Source: Candidatus Jorgensenbacteria bacterium GWA1_54_12 (lineage in GTDB: Bacteria; Patescibacteriota; Minisyncoccia; UBA6257; GWB1-50-10). Taken from it: a stretch of 26,153 bases of DNA. Within the stretch, counting starts at the first letter, position 1. Each line of letters starts with the position of its first letter. The stretch spans positions 22,428 to 48,580 of the forward strand of contig MFKH01000016.1 in NCBI GenBank assembly GCA_001779505.1, written 5' to 3'. A model generated the notes under the pieces. That model did no database searches. It worked only from the letters and a program-made list of their open reading frames with translations, and was not told where the DNA came from. Below, in pieces: positions 1-6,656 of the stretch. The position numbers were made by a program, and so were the translations under genes.

Positions 1-674
1 TGCGGCTCTTGTATGATAATCGTGCCTGCCTCGGCGTTGTGAGTTTCTACAAGCTCCTGCGCCAGTTTTTCCACCTCTGTTTCAAGGTTGCGGTCAATCG
101 TCGTATAGAGCGGTTCCTCGCGCGACAGGGTCGGGTTATACCATCGCTCCAGCCCGTAAATACCCGTCGGCTCGGTGATTTCTTCATTCACCCCGACAAA
201 TCCCAGGGTGCGCGCGGCAAGCTCTCCAAAGGGGTAAAAACGCGCCTTTTCCTCGTCAACATAGATGCCTGCAAGGCCGCTTTCTTCGGCCCGCGCCGCG
301 TCTTCATCCGTTGCGCGCCGCAAAATCGGCACGAACAGGCGCTTGGGGTCGGAAAGCGCATTCAAAAGATTTCCGCTTTCTGGAAAGAGCGTTTTAAGCG
401 TCGCGGCAGTCGCCTGGGCATCCTTTATTTCGCGGGGCACCGCGTAGATAACGGGATAGTTTTTGTTTGTTGCGGCGGGGATTGCATTGCCGTTCCGGTC
501 GGTAAAAAAGATTTCGCCCCGTTTGAAGGCGACGCTTTGCGCATACTCGCTTTGCGCTTTCGCCTTATTGAAATAATAATCGCCGCGCTCAATCTGGAGT
601 TCATACAAGTTGAACCCCAGAAGCCCGTAGAGAATCGCAAAGACAATGCTTAAAAGGATGAATCTGAAACCCAT
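1..674 (-). CDS. ftsI: Class B penicillin-binding protein, FtsI/SpoVD type (3' end outside window)
   Basis: About 224 codons of the N-terminal part are visible and the frame is still open at the window edge. The protein starts with a short cytoplasmic tip and one membrane helix (about residues 4-24). An RGEIFFTDRNGN block (about 52-63) follows, which is the RGxIxDRNG signature opening the PBP dimerisation domain. Further on are a GFVGVNEE block and GIYGLERWYN, matching the 'GxxGLE' region of this domain. The transpeptidase domain with its SxxK, SxN and KTG motifs would lie outside. The family cross-links septal peptidoglycan on the outer face of the membrane. The ATG at 674 is the first possible start after an in-frame TGA and overlaps the end of the FtsL-like gene by 25 bases, implying translational coupling. 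Its place after mraZ-rsmH-ftsL supports FtsI; the separate mrdA at 16447-18249 is the elongation paralogue. Confidence 0.9.
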   Translation of the reverse strand, partial: MGFRFILLSIVFAILYGLLGFNLYELQIERGDYYFNKAKAQSEYAQSVAFKRGEIFFTDRNGNAIPAATNKNYPVIYAVPREIKDAQATAATLKTLFPESGNLLNALSDPKRLFVPILRRATDEDAARAEESGLAGIYVDEEKARFYPFGELAARTLGFVGVNEEITEPTGIYGLERWYNPTLSREEPLYTTIDRNLETEVEKLAQELVETHNAEAGTIIIQEP

Positions 675-961
675 TGGTTCATGCTCATATAGTGCGGCGC
701 TTCTTCAAGTACCAGGTTGCGCGCTGTCGCCAGCTCTTCCAGGCGGGTCGGGTCTGTTGCCTCATACAGCTCGTTTTTCAGTTCCGCGTTCAGTTCCCGC
801 GCATCCGCAATCTGATCCCGCAGGCGTTCCGCCGCATAGCGGCGTCCCGCAACGGTATTGTAATAATATATGTAAAAGAGCGATGCGACGAGTAGGAGGA
901 CCAAAAGTTCCGTAACGAAAAGTGCGATGCTTCTGTTTTTGTTCGGGGTCATGACCGTCAT
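650..961 (-). CDS. ftsL: FtsL/DivIC-like small bitopic division protein
   Basis: This 103-residue protein has a short charged N-terminus, one strong membrane helix (about residues 13-33) and then a charged region rich in Glu, Arg, Leu and Ala (about 40-90) that looks like a coiled coil. That is the FtsL/DivIC layout: a membrane anchor with an extracytoplasmic coiled coil that joins FtsQ/DivIB in the divisome. FtsL sequences diverge quickly, so the call rests on topology and on position between rsmH and ftsI, its usual place. The start could be the ATG at 961 or the ATG at 952; neither has a clear ribosome binding site. The 32-base gap to rsmH is short enough for the same mRNA. Confidence 0.72.
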   Translation of the reverse strand: MTVMTPNKNRSIALFVTELLVLLLVASLFYIYYYNTVAGRRYAAERLRDQIADARELNAELKNELYEATDPTRLEELATARNLVLEEAPHYMSMNQWVSDSSF

Positions 962-993
962 ATGTTTTTTGGTTAAGGGGTTAAGGTAAGAGG

Positions 994-1902
994 TCAGAAC
1001 ATTGCGATGCGGAGCTTGGCGGAACGGCTTCGCGGATTCCGGGCAATTTCTTTCGGACCCGGGCGAATCGGTTTCCCACTGCCCGCCTCGCGTCGACTCG
1101 CCGCGAGTCGAGGAGGGCCATAAAGCTTCAATGCCTGCTTTACGATGCGGTCTTCAAGCGAATGGAACGAGATGATTGCCGCGCGTCCCTGCGGCGCCAT
1201 GATGCGCGGCAGTGCGGCGAGCGCGCTTTCAAGGTTCTCGCGTTCCTTGTTGACGAAGAGGCGAAGCGCAAGAAACGTCCGGAGCGCCGCGTGCCGCCGC
1301 GAGTGATGTCCGTGAGGCAGCGCCCGCTCCACCGCCTGCACCAGTTCTCCGGTTCGGTAGAGGGGTTGTTTCCGCCGCTCCCGCACGATGCTCCCGGCAA
1401 TGCGCCCGGCAAAGCGTTCTTCTCCGTACTCCGAAAAGATGTGCGCGAGCGTTTTCTCGTCGTACTCGTTCACAACCCGCGCGGCGGTGAGCCCTGCCGT
1501 GTCTTCGTCGTAGCGCATAATAAGCGGCGCATCTTCCCGGTAGCTGAAGCCCATTTTTTCTTCAAGTTCGTATGATGAAAGGCCGAGGTCCAAAAGAAGG
1601 CAGTCAACACGTTTTCCCGAAAGTTCCTCCCGCACGATATCCTCAAGGCGGCTGAAGTTCCCTTGCACAACGTTTACCGTAACGGCGAGCCCTTCCCTGT
1701 CCACAAGCGCGGTGAGCTTTTCCCGCACGCGCGTCACCGCATTCTTATTCCAATCAATGCCAAGGAACATTCCTCCCGGCGAGCGCCTGACGAGCTCGGC
1801 CGCGTGCCCTCCTCCCCCCACTGTGCCATCAACGCACACATCTCCCGGTTTCGGATTCAGTGCGGTTATGACCTCGGGGAGAAGGACGGGCGTGTGTTCC
1901 AT
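994..1902 (-). CDS. rsmH: 16S rRNA (cytosine-1402-N4)-methyltransferase RsmH
   Basis: The protein is 302 residues, the usual family size. It begins MEHTPVLLPEV, the highly conserved RsmH N-terminus. The SAM-binding DGTVGGGGHA loop is at about residues 25-34, LLLDLGLSS in the first third, and the conserved ISFHSLEDRIVK block near the C-terminus. RsmH methylates N4 of C1402 in the decoding centre of 16S rRNA, using S-adenosylmethionine. The gene starts four bases after the mraZ stop with a G-rich stretch (GGGGG) upstream that overlaps the mraZ end, so the two are co-transcribed and probably coupled. mraZ-rsmH-ftsL-ftsI is the classic start of the dcw cluster. Confidence 0.96.
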   Translation of the reverse strand: MEHTPVLLPEVITALNPKPGDVCVDGTVGGGGHAAELVRRSPGGMFLGIDWNKNAVTRVREKLTALVDREGLAVTVNVVQGNFSRLEDIVREELSGKRVDCLLLDLGLSSYELEEKMGFSYREDAPLIMRYDEDTAGLTAARVVNEYDEKTLAHIFSEYGEERFAGRIAGSIVRERRKQPLYRTGELVQAVERALPHGHHSRRHAALRTFLALRLFVNKERENLESALAALPRIMAPQGRAAIISFHSLEDRIVKQALKLYGPPRLAASRREAGSGKPIRPGPKEIARNPRSRSAKLRIAMF

Positions 1903-1906
1903 ACTC

Positions 1907-2338
1907 TTATACCCCCAACTGACTCAACCGCTCTGCTATTTCCTCCGATGACTCTTCCGTCTTCCCCTTGTATTTTTCCCATGCATCCGCGTTCCATATC
2001 TCAATGCGGTTGTAGAGCCCCGCGACGATAACCTGTTTCTCAAGCCCGGCGTATGTGCGCAGATAATCCGGTACAAGCACCCTTCCCTGCGCATCAAGGC
2101 GAACGTCCGTTGCGCCGCCCAGCATGAGCCGCGCAAAAGCACGCGAGTCGGCTTGGACAAGGGGGAGGCCGACGATTTTCTGCGCCAGCGACTGCCATTC
2201 CTTCCCGCCAAATACAAAGAGACACCGGTCAAGTCCTTTGGTGAGAATTGCTCCATCGCCAAGAAAAGGCCTGAACTTTACCGGTATCGCAAGCCGACCT
2301 TTTACGTCTATGCTGTGTACAAATTCACCAAGAAGCAT
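1907..2338 (-). CDS. mraZ: Transcriptional regulator MraZ
   Basis: The protein is 143 residues from the ATG at 2338. The frame extends ten codons further upstream, but MLLGEFVHSIDVKGR is the family N-terminus and GGGGGATAAC lies just before this ATG. Two copies of the AbrB-like DxxxR core are visible: DVKGR with LAIPVKFR near the N-terminus and DAQGR with VLVPDYLR in the second half. MraZ is a ring-forming DNA-binding protein that controls its own promoter and the dcw operon through short direct repeats. A matching repeat array lies 21 bases upstream (2359-2388). The gene opens the mraZ-rsmH-ftsL-ftsI unit behind its own promoter. Confidence 0.95.
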   Translation of the reverse strand: MLLGEFVHSIDVKGRLAIPVKFRPFLGDGAILTKGLDRCLFVFGGKEWQSLAQKIVGLPLVQADSRAFARLMLGGATDVRLDAQGRVLVPDYLRTYAGLEKQVIVAGLYNRIEIWNADAWEKYKGKTEESSEEIAERLSQLGV

Positions 2339-2358
2339 GTTATCCCCCGTTTTCTTAG

Positions 2359-2388
2359 TTATCCACACTTTTATCCACAGTTCCCCAC
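2359..2388 (-). promoter_or_regulatory. Likely MraZ operator: three 10-bp GTG repeats (also two DnaA-box 9-mers)
   Basis: Read on the minus strand, three consecutive 10-base units begin with GTG: GTGGGGAACT (2388-2379), GTGGATAAAA (2378-2369) and GTGTGGATAA (2368-2359). This fits the known MraZ boxes, which are direct repeats with a GTGG/TGGG core one helical turn apart just upstream of mraZ. On the plus strand the same DNA contains TTATCCACA twice (2359-2367 and 2371-2379), the consensus DnaA box. Position favours MraZ autoregulation; DnaA binding remains possible. The array lies just downstream of the predicted transcription start. Confidence 0.7.
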
Positions 2389-2399
2389 TTCATGACACT

Positions 2400-2430
2400 A
2401 GTATACCATATTCACCTTTCCGGAAAACAA
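2400..2430 (-). promoter_or_regulatory. Promoter of the mraZ operon (extended -10)
   Basis: The minus strand carries TGGTATACT, an extended -10 (TGn plus TATACT, 2408-2400). A T-rich TTGTTT/TGTTTT stands in for the -35 element about 18-19 bases upstream. The predicted start is near 2393, giving a leader of about 55 bases that contains the three GTG repeats. The weak -35 and good extended -10 would suit a promoter under repressor control. Confidence 0.65.
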
Positions 2431-2458
2431 AATGCCCCACGAATGGTTCCATGGAGCA
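2424..2458 (-). terminator. Possible intrinsic terminator downstream of argS
   Basis: On the minus strand TGCTCC (2458-2453) can pair with GGGGCA (2438-2433). The loop between them contains a small ATGG/CCAT inner hairpin, and TTTTGTTTT follows immediately. The stem is only six pairs with one G-U, so it is weak. Its T tract is also the -35 region of the mraZ promoter. Confidence 0.4.
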
Positions 2459-2521
2459 ATTCTTCCTTTATTTATGGGCTTTCTCCTCCCGAAGCCCCCT
2501 AAGTTATCAACACCTTATCCT

Positions 2522-4249
2522 CTAGAGCCGTTGAGGCAGTGGAACATTCAGAAGCCACAGGCCGTTTTTCAGCACTTGCCCTGCGGCTTTTGACAAGGTG
2601 AGCCGCGAAGCGCGAAGCGCCGGGTCCGCGGTTCCCGACACATTCACTTTTCCGTAAAACGTATTAAAAAGACCTGCGACGCGCTCAAGGTATCCGGCAA
2701 CCATGTGCGGCGCATCATGCTCTGCGGCGCGTGACACAACAAACGGGAAGATCGCAAGCTCGCGCGCCAGAAAATATTCTTCTCCTTCCTTGAATATCGG
2801 CTTTGCGCTCTGTGCTCCCCCGACTTTGGCAAGGAGGGACAAGATGCGGGCATGGGTATACTGCAAATACACTGCGCTTCCTCCCTCCACATTCAGCATC
2901 TTTTCCCAATCAAATGAAATATCTCTCTCGCGGGACTGATGCAGGTCGTTGTAAACGATTGCGCCAATGCCAACCGCTTCGGCTATCGCTTCCCGCTCGC
3001 GAGGCGATACATCAGGGCTTTTTGCGGCAATAACCTCCCTCGCTTTTTCCGTCGCGCGTTCCAAAAGTTCCGCGACCTCAACCGAAGTGCCGCGCCGCGT
3101 AGACATCCGTTTCCCCTCGGCGAGCACAAGCCCGAATCCCACGTGCAGCGCCTCGCTCCCTGCCATAAACCCTATGCGCTTCGCAAGCTCAAAGAGCTGG
3201 CGGAAGTATAATGTCTGTTCCCCGCCGACGATGTAACGGATATCCCGCACCTTGAGTTCCTGCGTTCGAAATGCAAGCTGGGCAAGGTCACGCGCATGAT
3301 ATAGCGTTGCTCCGTCGCTCCGCATGAGGATAAAGCCGGGCAACTCCGGAAACTCGGCAACGACCGCGCCCCCTTCGCCGCGTGTGCATACGTTTTTGGC
3401 AAGGCATGCTTCAGCCGCCCGCTTCCCCTCTTCCACAAAGAAATGCTCCCCGCCATAGGCGTCAAACGATATGCCGAAACGGCCGTACATCTTTTTAAAA
3501 TCCCGAATAGAGAGTGTGCGGAACTTTTTCCACAACGCCGTCAGATGCCTGTCGCCTGTCTCAAGGCGCTGTGCCAGAGCACGCGCTTTCTCTTCAAGCG
3601 ACGGGTCTTCCGCCGCGCGTTTCTCAAACTCGACGTAAAGCTCTTTGAGTTCGGGAACCGGATTCTTTCGTATCTTTCTTCTATCGCCCCATAATTCGTA
3701 TGCACACAAAAGCTTCCCGAATTGCTGTCCCCAATCGCCGAGGTAGTTGTCGCGCAAAACGGCGCGCCCCGTATACTCGTGAAGGCGTGCTACGGATTCG
3801 CCGATAAGCGTTGAGCGAAGGTTGTTGACGCCCAAGGGTTTTGCAATGTTGGGCGAAGAATATTCCACGATAACTGGTGTGCCATCGCCCGCCGTCGTTC
3901 CGTATCGGTTGCCCTGCTCTAAAACCTCGGTAAGCACTTCTCCATACACCGCATCCCGATTCAAGAAGAGATTTAAGAATGCCCCTTGTGCTTCTCCCCG
4001 CGCGATAAAGGGTACTTCTCCACTCAAGGCCTGTGCGGCGTGCGATGCCCCCTCAGGCGTGAGAACAAGCATAAAGTCGCCGGGAATATGGGGTGGGGGC
4101 GCTGTAAACGCGCGCGCCGATATGTTTTTTTCTATCGCCGCGCTCGCCGCTTTTGCAACGCGCGACAGGAAATATGAATTTTCCGGGATGCACGGCGCGG
4201 CTTTCTTCCGCCGTAATGCCCGCCGAATCTGTTTTTCGTATGCATTCAT
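2522..4249 (-). CDS. argS: Arginine--tRNA ligase with an altered HIGH motif
   Basis: The 575-residue protein is the right size for class I ArgRS and has the family landmarks. These are an N-terminal Add1-like domain, the SSPNIAKP block (131-138) followed by LRSTLIGE, DNYLGDWGQQFGKL (about 167-180), YHARDLAQLAFR, and the KMSKS-equivalent RMSTRRGTS (381-389). A DALR-type anticodon-binding region with VNVSG and ALRASRL follows at the C-terminus. It charges tRNA-Arg with arginine using ATP. The oddity is the HIGH signature: between AKPL and LRST, where the family has HxGH, this protein has GVNN (140-143), so both histidines are absent. The frame is otherwise intact and conserved, so this looks like a lineage variant and not decay. 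The ATG shares one base with the stop of the upstream UDG-like gene (TAATG), which implies coupling. Confidence 0.95.
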   Translation of the reverse strand: MNAYEKQIRRALRRKKAAPCIPENSYFLSRVAKAASAAIEKNISARAFTAPPPHIPGDFMLVLTPEGASHAAQALSGEVPFIARGEAQGAFLNLFLNRDAVYGEVLTEVLEQGNRYGTTAGDGTPVIVEYSSPNIAKPLGVNNLRSTLIGESVARLHEYTGRAVLRDNYLGDWGQQFGKLLCAYELWGDRRKIRKNPVPELKELYVEFEKRAAEDPSLEEKARALAQRLETGDRHLTALWKKFRTLSIRDFKKMYGRFGISFDAYGGEHFFVEEGKRAAEACLAKNVCTRGEGGAVVAEFPELPGFILMRSDGATLYHARDLAQLAFRTQELKVRDIRYIVGGEQTLYFRQLFELAKRIGFMAGSEALHVGFGLVLAEGKRMSTRRGTSVEVAELLERATEKAREVIAAKSPDVSPREREAIAEAVGIGAIVYNDLHQSRERDISFDWEKMLNVEGGSAVYLQYTHARILSLLAKVGGAQSAKPIFKEGEEYFLARELAIFPFVVSRAAEHDAPHMVAGYLERVAGLFNTFYGKVNVSGTADPALRASRLTLSKAAGQVLKNGLWLLNVPLPQRL

Positions 4250-4863
4250 TAAAGGAGGGATTCAGTCTGTTTTACCGATTCCTCGCGCCGTTTCGCTTTT
4301 AGTTCTTCATAGCGGTCTTTCACTTCCTTAAGTTTCACAAAATCCAGGCGCGACGCATCCAAAATGGCCGGGTTGCGCAGTGCCGCCGCCGTGTGATACA
4401 TCGGCATCACTATCATATCACGCATCCAAAAATATTTGCCGTGGTCGCGTGAAATCTGTGCGCTAGGCAAAAAATAGTTCATGGCGAACCGCCCCACGGG
4501 AACGATGATTTTGGGACCGATAATGCGGATGTGCTCCGGCAGATATTTTTTGTATGCCTCTATCTCGTGCGGAAGCGGGTCGCGATTATCCGGCGGGCGG
4601 CGTTTCACGATGTTTGTGATGTAAACTTCTTCCCGCTTCCAACCAATTTCTTCCATGAGCTTATCCAAAAGTTTCCCTGCGCGCCCGACAAAGGGGCGTT
4701 TCTCCCTGTCTTCGTAAAATCCCGGCGCTTCGCCGATGAACATGACGTCCGCATCAGGGCTTCCTTCGCCAAACACGAGGTTTGACTCCTGGAGCGGGAG
4801 CGAATCGTCGGCATGCATTTCTTTCTCAAGGCGCTGGAGCGCCGCTTCTTTTGAAGTATCCAT
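4249..4863 (-). CDS. Family-4-type uracil-DNA glycosylase without Fe-S cysteines
   Basis: From the ATG at 4863 the protein is 204 residues. It follows family-4 UDG closely: VFGEG (30-34), the GEAPGxxED motif with PFVGRAGKLLD (44-67), VYITNIVKRRPPDNRDP (80-96), a VPVGRFA strand (121-127) and YHTAAALRNP (156-165). The last replaces the usual YHPAALLRNP. Family-4 enzymes remove uracil from DNA and hold a 4Fe-4S cluster with four cysteines. Here every expected cysteine is replaced (R in KRRPP, Y in EAYKKYL, S and Q near the N-terminus), and the whole protein has no cysteine. It is either a cluster-free glycosylase or a relative with another role. The longer frame to 4950 runs through a terminator and has no family homology, so I reject it. 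A TGATATACT box sits 13 bases before the ATG. It forms a two-gene unit with argS. Confidence 0.85.
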   Translation of the reverse strand: MDTSKEAALQRLEKEMHADDSLPLQESNLVFGEGSPDADVMFIGEAPGFYEDREKRPFVGRAGKLLDKLMEEIGWKREEVYITNIVKRRPPDNRDPLPHEIEAYKKYLPEHIRIIGPKIIVPVGRFAMNYFLPSAQISRDHGKYFWMRDMIVMPMYHTAAALRNPAILDASRLDFVKLKEVKDRYEELKAKRREESVKQTESLL

Positions 4864-4876
4864 TAGGAATGGAGTC

Positions 4877-4885
4877 AGTATATCA
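4877..4885 (-). promoter_or_regulatory. Extended -10 promoter of the UDG-argS unit
   Basis: The minus strand reads TGATATACT, a TGn extended -10 with TATACT. The start codon is 13 bases downstream of the hexamer, so the predicted leader is only about six bases. The -35 position falls on the T tract of the preceding terminator and has no clear TTGACA match. Confidence 0.6.
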
Positions 4886-4902
4886 AACCCACCCGGCAAA
4901 AG

Positions 4903-4927
4903 AAAAAGGCCCCGCCAAAGCAGGGCC
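4903..4927 (-). terminator. Intrinsic terminator of the 4999-5490 gene
   Basis: On the minus strand GGCCCTGC and GCGGGGCC form an eight-pair stem (one G-U) around a TTTG loop, followed by TTTTTC. This is a typical strong rho-independent terminator, and it separates the unknown gene from the UDG-argS unit. Confidence 0.88.
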
Positions 4928-4998
4928 AGAAGAGAGACAGAGCGCTGCAAAACGGCGTTCTGCGTAGCGAGAGCTCATTTGAGAGAAACTCGAGAATT

Positions 4999-5490
4999 TC
5001 AGACCTGCGACTGCGGCCGGCAGACCGGTTTGTTGCCGCTAGGCAGCCACTCCAGCATCCACGTCACGGTACTCCGCCCCCTTTGCCCCCTGACGAGCAC
5101 GGTGTCTCCTCGGTGGAAGACGATGAGCGTCCACCACTCTTCCACCTTGCCCGTCCTGAGACCGAAGCCCTGGGCGAGAATCGTGGCGTTCCCTTCCGCT
5201 CTCATCAGATTCGAGTTGCGAAACGCGGGCAACCCTTGCGTGCGAACCAGAACAAGGGCCGTCCCGTTCCTCTGAGACGAGAACGGTTTTGCGAGGAAGA
5301 CCTCCTCTCCTACCTGCACGGGATGGATGTCAAAGACATTCCCCTCTCGGTCAACCCATGGCGGGTTGCCCGGATAGAAACGTACCACGCGTTCCACTCC
5401 CGGCCGGCTCCCTAGGACGATTCGATCCTTAGAGGGTGCAACATGCATCCCTCTCACCATCTCACCTCTAGAAACGCTAAAACACGTCAC
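4999..5490 (-). CDS. Hypothetical protein, monocistronic, no recognised family
   Basis: I do not recognise this protein. From the GTG at 5490 it has 163 residues. There is no membrane helix or signal peptide and a basic bias. It looks rich in beta strands: short hydrophobic blocks such as TALVLVRTQG, NATILAQGFG, WTLIVFHRGDTVLVRG and TVTWMLEWLPSG alternate with turns. It has no cysteine pair suggesting a metal site. I chose the GTG because GGGAGG lies six bases upstream, matching the strong sites of the other unknown genes here; ATGs at 5460 and 5448 are alternatives. The gene has its own consensus promoter (5583-5611) and terminator (4903-4927), so it is a self-contained transcript. Codon use (AGA, AGG, GGG, CTA) looks unlike that of the core genes. 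Confidence 0.7.
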   Translation of the reverse strand: MTCFSVSRGEMVRGMHVAPSKDRIVLGSRPGVERVVRFYPGNPPWVDREGNVFDIHPVQVGEEVFLAKPFSSQRNGTALVLVRTQGLPAFRNSNLMRAEGNATILAQGFGLRTGKVEEWWTLIVFHRGDTVLVRGQRGRSTVTWMLEWLPSGNKPVCRPQSQV

Positions 5491-5582
5491 GCGCGACCTC
5501 CCAGACCATGTGTTGCTCCGCAGGACCATACGATCCCGCAGTGCTCTCGCTACATATCCACTCTCTCAATGGACTAAGGGCG

Positions 5583-5611
5583 ATAATACACAATTACGCC
5601 CCTTTTGTCAA
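5583..5611 (-). promoter_or_regulatory. Consensus housekeeping-sigma promoter for the 4999-5490 gene
   Basis: The minus strand has TTGACA (5611-5606), a 17-base spacer and TATTAT (5588-5583), an almost perfect sigma-70-type promoter. It begins six bases after the CCA end of tRNA-Val. The predicted start is near 5576, leaving a leader of about 86 bases before the GTG at 5490. Confidence 0.88.
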
Positions 5612-5617
5612 TTTTTG

Positions 5618-5692
5618 TGGTGCGCGATGCTGGGATCGAACCAGCGACCTCTTCGATGTGAACGAAGCGCTCTACCACTGAGCTAATCGCGC
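5618..5692 (-). tRNA. tRNA-Val (anticodon CAC)
   Basis: The minus strand folds as a complete 75-base tRNA including an encoded CCA. The acceptor GCGCGAT pairs with ATCGCGC, followed by discriminator A and CCA. The D arm is GCTC-AGTGGTA-GAGC. The anticodon stem CTTCG/CGAAG encloses loop TTCACAT with anticodon CAC. The T arm is GCTGG-TTCGATC-CCAGC. It reads the GUG codon. It lies 38 bases after rplL and may be cut from the rplJ-rplL transcript, as no separate promoter is evident. Confidence 0.97.
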
Positions 5693-5698
5693 CTATAT

Positions 5699-5715
5699 AG
5701 GGTTTCGGAAACCCT
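5699..5715 (-). repeat. Short inverted repeat between rplL and tRNA-Val
   Basis: AGGGTTT and AAACCCT form a seven-pair hairpin with a three-base loop, six bases upstream of the mature tRNA 5' end. No T tract follows, so it is not a classic terminator. It could guide processing between the rplL mRNA and the tRNA. Confidence 0.5.
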
Positions 5716-5730
5716 ACATAGAAATATAGT

Positions 5731-6096
5731 CTATTCCAGAACAACTGTCGCGCCAGCCGCCTCAAGTTTCTTCTTCATTTCTTCGGCTTCCGCACGTTTC
5801 ACGTTTTCTTTCACGACTCCCGGTGCGCCGTCAACGATGGCCTTGGCTTCTTTCAATCCCAAGCCGCTCAATTCCTTGACCACCTTGATAACGTTCACCT
5901 TCTGGTCTCCGGTTACTTTCAAGACCACATTTACCTCCTGCTTTTCCTCAACCGCAGCCGCACCGACTGCCGCAACGGGCATCATTGCCGATACGTTAAA
6001 CTTTTTCTCCAGCGCGGAAATGAGGTCGGCGAGTTCCACAACCGAGAGTTTTCCGATTTTCTCCAGAATGTCGTCAAACTTGTTTTCTTCTGCCAT
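5731..6096 (-). CDS. rplL: Large ribosomal subunit protein bL12 (L7/L12)
   Basis: The protein has 121 residues, the usual size. An N-terminal dimerisation helix region ([18 protein letters not shown]) leads through an Ala/Val-rich hinge (about 38-50) to the C-terminal factor-binding domain. That domain contains [20 protein letters not shown] and ends [14 protein letters not shown], all diagnostic. It forms the flexible stalk that recruits elongation factors and stimulates their GTPase. The ATG follows the rplJ stop by two bases and has no Shine-Dalgarno of its own. Multiple L12 copies per ribosome usually need extra translation, so coupling without a strong site is notable. Confidence 0.97.
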   Translation of the reverse strand: MAEENKFDDILEKIGKLSVVELADLISALEKKFNVSAMMPVAAVGAAAVEEKQEVNVVLKVTGDQKVNVIKVVKELSGLGLKEAKAIVDGAPGVVKENVKRAEAEEMKKKLEAAGATVVLE

Positions 6097-6098
6097 GG

Positions 6099-6587
6099 TT
6101 ATGTGCTTTTCTTACGCACGCCATCCAAAACGTACACCAACGCCCGCATCGGACCAGACAAGGCTCCCACGAGCTGACTAAGGAGCACTTCGCGTGACGG
6201 CAGTTCGCCGACGCGCGACACATACTCTGCGGTCAGCGCTTCTTTTCCCGCAACAAGCCCGCCAAACATTTTCCCTTCAACACTTTTCAGGAATTTTGAT
6301 GCGACGCCTGCCACATCCGAAACCGTTCCGGCAAATGTGATAACTGCCGTCTGCCCCAAGAACGGAACGAGTTCAAAGGTAATGTTTGCGTCTTTCAGGG
6401 CGTGGGCAAAGAGGCGGCGCTTTACGACTCGCATTGCTCCTCCCGCATTCATGAGCTGTGAACGCAAGCCGTTTAGGGCCTGCATCGTCGCCTTGGTGAA
6501 TCCAAGCGCGATAAACCCACCGTCTTCCTGGAGGATGCGCTTTATGTCTTTCAATGCTTCTTCTTTCTGGGCGCGTGTCTTTGGCAT
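6099..6587 (-). CDS. rplJ: Large ribosomal subunit protein uL10
   Basis: The protein has 162 residues, matching bacterial L10. The N-terminal part has the typical [10 protein letters not shown]...LKDIKRIL opening and a conserved region ([28 protein letters not shown]) that binds 23S rRNA. A C-terminal helix (about 135-160) anchors L12 dimers. The protein is the base of the ribosomal stalk and in many bacteria represses its own operon by binding a leader RNA. Such a leader is visible upstream (6657-6748). GGAGGG lies 12 bases before the ATG, a rather long spacing. Confidence 0.96.
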   Translation of the reverse strand: MPKTRAQKEEALKDIKRILQEDGGFIALGFTKATMQALNGLRSQLMNAGGAMRVVKRRLFAHALKDANITFELVPFLGQTAVITFAGTVSDVAGVASKFLKSVEGKMFGGLVAGKEALTAEYVSRVGELPSREVLLSQLVGALSGPMRALVYVLDGVRKKST

Positions 6588-6617
6588 GTTTTTTGTAATC
6601 CCTCCATAATGTCGGGA

Positions 6618-6656
6618 TGTTATTTTTGTTGCCGCGAATCGCGGACAAAAATAACA
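6618..6656 (-). promoter_or_regulatory. Long hairpin between the L10 leader and rplJ
   Basis: TGTTATTTTTGT (6656-6645) pairs perfectly with ACAAAAATAACA (6629-6618). Inside is a GC-rich CCGCG/CGCGG hairpin with an ATT loop, separated from the outer stem by a two-base bulge. The outer stem uses the T-rich tract that follows the hairpin at 6660-6676. It could therefore be an antiterminator or a structure controlling access to the nearby GGAGGG. Confidence 0.6.

Noticed and set aside
9..653. Plus-strand frame of 214 codons opposite ftsI
   Set aside because: The minus strand gives an intact PBP N-terminal domain; the plus frame has no recognisable features.
2359..2379. Replication origin suggested by two DnaA boxes
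   Set aside because: Only two exact boxes, no AT-rich unwinding region, no dnaA/dnaN nearby, and the same bases form an MraZ-type repeat just before mraZ.
4864..4950. N-terminal extension of the UDG-like protein
   Set aside because: It would be translated from the terminator of the previous gene and lies upstream of the TGATATACT promoter box; family homology begins after the ATG at 4863.
5618..5692. tRNA-Val as an attachment site for a mobile element
   Set aside because: No repeat of the tRNA 3' end and no integrase or phage gene is seen in the window.
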